Shown piece by piece: positions 60,230 to 64,000 of a stretch of DNA of 64,000 nt. The notes beneath the pieces were generated by a model. It did not search any database. It saw only the letters and a program-made list of their open reading frames with translations, and was not told the origin of the DNA. The DNA is from Gaetbulibacter_B jejuensis (GTDB lineage Bacteria; Bacteroidota; Bacteroidia; Flavobacteriales; Flavobacteriaceae). The stretch lies in contig NZ_BAAAGF010000004.1 of the NCBI RefSeq assembly GCF_039524015.1, positions 186,001 through 250,000 of the forward strand, read 5' to 3'. The position numbers and the translations under genes are program-made. Position 1 is the stretch's first letter. Each line of letters begins with the position of its first letter.

Positions 60230-62425
60230 TTATTGGTTTTGTGTTGTTAATTGTGCTTCTAATTCTTGAACTTTTATGTCAGTTCCAAGACGTTGTAAAT
60301 AAGCGATTAAAGCTGTAATTTCTCTATTTCTCATTTCAATAAATTCGCTTCCAGCTGCTTTTTTATCAGCTTCGTAGCTTTCAGCAAAATCAGGATCTGT
60401 ATAAAGGTTTTTCTCAATTTGAGTACCTTGTTCTGTCATGCTTTGTTGTGCATTGGCAATATCCTCTTCGGTATAAGGAACTCCTAATTTTACCATAGCT
60501 TTCATTTTAGCTTCAGTCATAGACTTATCAAGTTCATCACGAATCAACCATTGATAAGCAGGCATAATAGAACCTGATGAGGTACTTTGTGGGTCGTACA
60601 TATGGTTAAGGTGCCAGTTGTCAGAATATTTTCCGCCTACACGATGCAAATCTGGTCCTGTACGTTTACTTCCCCAAAGGAAAGGATGGTCGTATACATA
60701 TTCTCCGGCTTTACTGTATTCTCCATAGCGTTCTACTTCACTTCTAAAAGGACGTACCATTTGTGAGTGACAGCTTACACAACCTTCACGTATATAAATG
60801 TCTCTACCTTCAAGTTCTAAAGGTGTGTATGGTTTAACACTTGAAATAGTTGGGATATTAGACTCTACCATTATTGTTGGTATAATTTGAATAATACCAC
60901 CAATTAAAATAGTAATAGTAGCTAGTATAGTTAGTTGCACTGGTTTACGCTCTAACCAAGTATGGAAGGTTTCTCCAGCAATTCGTCTTTTTGAAACACG
61001 TTGTAGAGCAGGAGCCTCAGCAAGTTCATCGCTTACCTTGCTACCTTTTTTAATAGTAACAATTATGTTGTAAGCTAAGACAAACATTCCAATAATGTAT
61101 AACGATCCTCCAATAGCACGCATCCAGTACATTGGGATGATTTCAGAAACAGTTTCTAAAAAGTTACCGTAAACTAATGTTCCGTCAGGATTGAATTGTT
61201 TCCACATACTTGCTTGAGTAAATCCAGCAACATACATAGGTAATGCATATATAATAATTCCTAAAGTTCCAATCCAAAAGTGGAAGTTTGCCAATTTTGT
61301 TGAGTGTAGCTTGGTGTTGAATAATCTTGGAATCAACCAATAAATCATACCAAAAGCTAAGAAGCCATTCCAAGCTAAAGCACCAACATGTACGTGAGCA
61401 ATAACCCAATCGGTAAAGTGTGCAATAGCATTTACGTTTTTAAGTGAAAGCATTGGGCCTTCAAAGGTTGCCATACCATAACCAGTAATTGCAACAACCA
61501 TAAACTTTAACACAGGGTCAACACGTACTTTATCCCAAGCGCCTCTTAATGTTAATAGACCATTTATCATTCCTCCCCAAGAAGGCATTAATAACATTAC
61601 CGAAAATGCTACACCTAAATTTTGAGCCCACTCTGGTAAAGCAGTATATAATAAGTGATGTGGTCCTGCCCAGATATAAATAAATATTAATGACCAAAAG
61701 TGTACTATTGACAATCTATAAGAGTAAATAGGTCTATCTGCCGCTTTTGGAACAAAATAGTACATTAATCCTAAGAATGGAGTTGTTAAGAAGAATGCTA
61801 CTGCATTGTGTCCATACCACCATTGTACTAAGGCATCTTGAACACCTGCATAAACTGAATAACTTTTTAATCCGCTGATAGGTAATTCTAAACTGTTAAA
61901 AATATGAAGAACAGCAACTGTAACAAATGTGCCTAAATAAAACCAAATGGCAACATACATGTGACGTTGACGACGTTTTAAAATTGTTCCTATTAAGTTC
62001 CAACCAAATACGACCCATACAATAGTAATAGCTATATCAAAAGGCCATTCTAATTCGGCATATTCTTTACTAGTTGTATAACCTAAGGGAAGTGTAATTG
62101 CTGCTCCAACAATTATAAGTTGCCAACCCCAAAAGTTGATATTACTCAAAGCATCACTAAACATTCTCGCTTTCAGTAAACGTTGAGAAGAGTAATACAC
62201 ACCTGCAAAAATGGCGTTACCTACAAAGGCAAAAATAACAGCATTTGTGTGCAAAGGTCTCAATCGACCAAAGCTTAACCACGAAATACCGTCGGTTAGG
62301 TTAGGGAACAAGAACATAAAGGCTAGTAGTAAACCTACAAGCATACCCACAACACCCCAAAGCATGGTAGCGAGTAAGAATTTTTTAACAATCTTGTTGT
62401 CGTAATAAAATTGTTGTACTTCCAT
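60230..62425 (-). CDS. ccoN: cbb3-type cytochrome c oxidase subunits I and II fused (CcoNO)
   Basis: A 731-residue fusion. Residues 1-490 are the haem-copper catalytic subunit CcoN with 12 helices and the haem/copper His ligands (PLHTNAVIFAFVGNAIFAGV, VQWWYGHNAVAFFLTTPFLG, IYIWAGPHHLLYTALPEWAQ, WVIAHVHVGALAWNGFLAFG). From about residue 505 a CcoO part follows: a membrane anchor, EGCVSCHSQMVRPFRSEVER (haem c C-x2-C-H) and TGPDLHRVGGKYSDNWHLNH. In many Proteobacteria these are two genes; the fusion is usual for Bacteroidota. It is the low-oxygen terminal oxidase. Confidence 0.97.
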   Translation of the reverse strand: MEVQQFYYDNKIVKKFLLATMLWGVVGMLVGLLLAFMFLFPNLTDGISWLSFGRLRPLHTNAVIFAFVGNAIFAGVYYSSQRLLKARMFSDALSNINFWGWQLIIVGAAITLPLGYTTSKEYAELEWPFDIAITIVWVVFGWNLIGTILKRRQRHMYVAIWFYLGTFVTVAVLHIFNSLELPISGLKSYSVYAGVQDALVQWWYGHNAVAFFLTTPFLGLMYYFVPKAADRPIYSYRLSIVHFWSLIFIYIWAGPHHLLYTALPEWAQNLGVAFSVMLLMPSWGGMINGLLTLRGAWDKVRVDPVLKFMVVAITGYGMATFEGPMLSLKNVNAIAHFTDWVIAHVHVGALAWNGFLAFGMIYWLIPRLFNTKLHSTKLANFHFWIGTLGIIIYALPMYVAGFTQASMWKQFNPDGTLVYGNFLETVSEIIPMYWMRAIGGSLYIIGMFVLAYNIIVTIKKGSKVSDELAEAPALQRVSKRRIAGETFHTWLERKPVQLTILATITILIGGIIQIIPTIMVESNIPTISSVKPYTPLELEGRDIYIREGCVSCHSQMVRPFRSEVERYGEYSKAGEYVYDHPFLWGSKRTGPDLHRVGGKYSDNWHLNHMYDPQSTSSGSIMPAYQWLIRDELDKSMTEAKMKAMVKLGVPYTEEDIANAQQSMTEQGTQIEKNLYTDPDFAESYEADKKAAGSEFIEMRNREITALIAYLQRLGTDIKVQELEAQLTTQNQ

Positions 62426-62430
62426 AATAA

Positions 62431-62619
62431 TTAGTTAGACTTTTGATTTTTAATGGATTTATTGGTTTTGTTTTTAACCAGTTCGTCTTCAAACAGCATG
62501 CGTACAGATGGTGTATAGTCATCATCGTACTGTCCTGATTTTACGGCTTTTATAAATCCAATAAAAAAGACAATAGCAATGATAATGCTGATAGCTAGTA
62601 ATACATAAATAACACTCAT
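62431..62619 (-). CDS. ccoS: cbb3 oxidase assembly protein CcoS
   Basis: A 62-residue protein with one N-terminal helix (VIYVLLAISIIIAIVFFIGF) and the short motif KSGQYDDDYTPSVRMLFEDE, the FxWAxxxGQxDD-like tail of CcoS in its Bacteroidota form. CcoS is required for haem and copper insertion into CcoN. It is 5 bp upstream of ccoNO on the same strand. Confidence 0.92.
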   Translation of the reverse strand: MSVIYVLLAISIIIAIVFFIGFIKAVKSGQYDDDYTPSVRMLFEDELVKNKTNKSIKNQKSN

Positions 62620-62698
62620 ACCTACTTGAAGTTATAGTTCAAAATTACGTTGGCATCTCTTTTTAAAAGATGATATTTGTCATGTTTCATTAATTTTT

Positions 62699-64000
62699 TC
62701 ATTTTAATTTTCGACCTAAAAGGTTTGTTGCAATTGTGGTAAATACAACAATACTTATGGAGCTTAAAGGCATTAAAATAGCTGCAATCACAGGCATAAG
62801 TTGACCCGTAATGGCAAAGTATAAACCAATAGCATTGTAGAAAAAGGAGAACACAAAACTCCATTTTATAATTTTAATAGCTCCTTTTGAAGCTTTTATA
62901 TAGTTGTATAATTGATTGAATTTTGAAGCATCTAAAATGGCATCGCAAGCAGGCGAGAACACATTGATATTTTCTGAAATAGCAATGCCAACATTACTCT
63001 GTGCTAAAGCACCAGCATCGTTTAAACCATCACCAACCATGAGTACTTGAGCGCCATTGTTTTGATGATGCTTAATGTATTCTAGCTTATCGTTTGGTTT
63101 TTGATTGAAAATAAGTTTGGTTTTGCTTGGGAGTAATTTTTTTAGGTTATTTAATTCACTTGCATTGTCACCCGAAAGTATCGCTAAATCGTAGTCTTTT
63201 TTTAGTTTGTTAAACAGTTTTGAAATGCCTTTTCGGTATGCATTGTAAAAGGTAAACTTTCCTTTGTATGTGTTATTGGTGCTAATATGAACAGCTGTAC
63301 TTAATTCGGTTTCTGGTTGAAGTTGTCCAACATATTTTGCAGAACCTATTTTAACCGATTGATTATTGCTTTCGCCATAAATACCTTCACCTAAATGTTC
63401 TTCAAAATGGCTTAAGGTTATAATGTTGTTTTGCTTAAGCAAGTTGTATAACGATCGACTCAATGGATGGTTAGAATGTCTAAGTGTACTACTTAAAATA
63501 ACTGTTTCCTCTTCTGTAAGCGTTTCACCTTTATAGGCTGTTTTACTTTTTTGGTTGGAAGTTATGGTACCTGTTTTGTCAAAAATAAAGGTGTCTATTT
63601 TTGCCAACTGCTCAATTACCGAAGCATTTTTTAAATAGAATTTTAACTTCCCAAAAATGCGTAACAAATTCCCTAAAGTAAAAGGAGCAGAAAGCGCAAT
63701 AGCACAAGGGCAAGCAATAATTAACACAGCAGTAAATACGTTAAGTGCTTTACTTGAGTCGGCAAACAGCCAGTATGTTGTAGCTAAAAAAGCAATGCTC
63801 AACACAGCAATAGTAAAGCGTTTGCTTATAGTATTGGTTAGTGTTGTAAAGCTATCTTCTTTGTTTTTATTAAACACATCGTTGCTCCAAAGTTGAGTAA
63901 GGTAACTTTGTTCAACTGCATTTAAAGCTTCCATTTCAATACTGCCAGAGGTTTGTTTGCCACCTGCAAAAAGTTTATCACCAGACGATTTTTTTACGGC
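62699..64000 (-). CDS. ccoI: heavy-metal P1B-type ATPase CcoI/FixI, 5' part off window
   Basis: C-terminal 433 residues of a copper-transporting P-type ATPase; the frame is open to the right edge. It shows the transmembrane metal site IACPCAIALSAPFTLG (C-P-C), the phosphorylation loop DTFIFDKTGTITSNQ, a nucleotide-binding domain with RHSNHPLSRSL (the conserved HP) and the hinge VLMVGDGLNDAGALAQSNV. It supplies copper to the cbb3 oxidase and heads the visible operon, 79 bp before ccoS. The N-terminal metal-binding and A-domain parts lie outside. Confidence 0.93.
   Translation of the reverse strand, partial: AVKKSSGDKLFAGGKQTSGSIEMEALNAVEQSYLTQLWSNDVFNKNKEDSFTTLTNTISKRFTIAVLSIAFLATTYWLFADSSKALNVFTAVLIIACPCAIALSAPFTLGNLLRIFGKLKFYLKNASVIEQLAKIDTFIFDKTGTITSNQKSKTAYKGETLTEEETVILSSTLRHSNHPLSRSLYNLLKQNNIITLSHFEEHLGEGIYGESNNQSVKIGSAKYVGQLQPETELSTAVHISTNNTYKGKFTFYNAYRKGISKLFNKLKKDYDLAILSGDNASELNNLKKLLPSKTKLIFNQKPNDKLEYIKHHQNNGAQVLMVGDGLNDAGALAQSNVGIAISENINVFSPACDAILDASKFNQLYNYIKASKGAIKIIKWSFVFSFFYNAIGLYFAITGQLMPVIAAILMPLSSISIVVFTTIATNLLGRKLK

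Noticed and set aside
62622..62864. Small Cys-rich open frame on the - strand
   Set aside because: It overlaps the end of the copper ATPase in another frame; composition looks like a shadow, and the ATPase is certain there.
1..64000. CRISPR arrays, tRNA/rRNA genes, prophage or IS elements
   Set aside because: No regularly spaced repeats, cloverleaf-like genes, transposases, integrases or phage structural genes were seen.

Overview
The window looks like the chromosome of a marine-type Flavobacteriaceae (Bacteroidota). The reasons are low GC, signal peptides typical of the group, a PorV-like type IX secretion protein, two TonB-dependent receptors with carboxypeptidase-like N-termini, a fused CcoN/CcoO cbb3 oxidase, TANNTTTG-type promoter elements and frequent TTG/GTG starts. 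The species cannot be named from sequence alone. No tRNA, rRNA, CRISPR, IS element or prophage was seen. No gene-free stretch exceeds 300 bases; the longest are 8241-8499 and 50861-51098.

Region 1 (1-23818, + strand) is a long exopolysaccharide/O-antigen locus. It holds GT2 and GT4 glycosyltransferases, three small-molecule methyltransferases, an asparagine-synthase-like ATP-PPase without a glutaminase domain, an MBOAT acyltransferase flanked by two SGNH-like partners (a sugar O-acetylation module), an O-antigen ligase/polymerase-like protein and, last, a polyprenyl-phosphate sugar-1-phosphate transferase that would start repeat-unit synthesis. No Wzx flippase or export gene lies inside the window. 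Base and codon use switch repeatedly along the locus, which suggests cassette exchange.

Region 2 (23828-38433) is mostly housekeeping: a DUF4105 protein, a PorV-like protein, PssA, TerC, the KdsD-TatC-AhpD-like-LptB cluster (with a glycosyltransferase inserted), RecQ, a cyclophilin-FKBP fusion, small lipoproteins and a serine hydrolase.

Region 3 (38434-43985) looks like a small self-regulated signalling unit. It has a TonB receptor, a TPR protein, a LytS-type histidine kinase fused to a 2TM domain, a free 2TM protein and a LytTR response regulator. The promoter regions of the receptor and of the kinase operon each carry a pair of nearly identical direct repeats (ACARTTC...) exactly 21 bp apart. 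That is the geometry and near-consensus of LytTR operators. I regard this as the most interesting observation in the window.

Region 4 (44017-53154) has a LETM1-like protein; a split DUF4331 pair with a TPR lipoprotein and a second TonB receptor; a convergent anti-sigma/ECF sigma pair that may control them (a candidate ECF promoter lies before the first DUF4331 gene); and a Cu/Zn superoxide dismutase.

Region 5 (53230-64000) is for microaerobic or anaerobic life: HemN behind a Crp/Fnr-like palindrome, two universal stress proteins and a complete - strand cbb3 oxidase operon (ccoI-S-NO-Q-P-G-H and a SafE-like protein). CcoI runs off the right edge.
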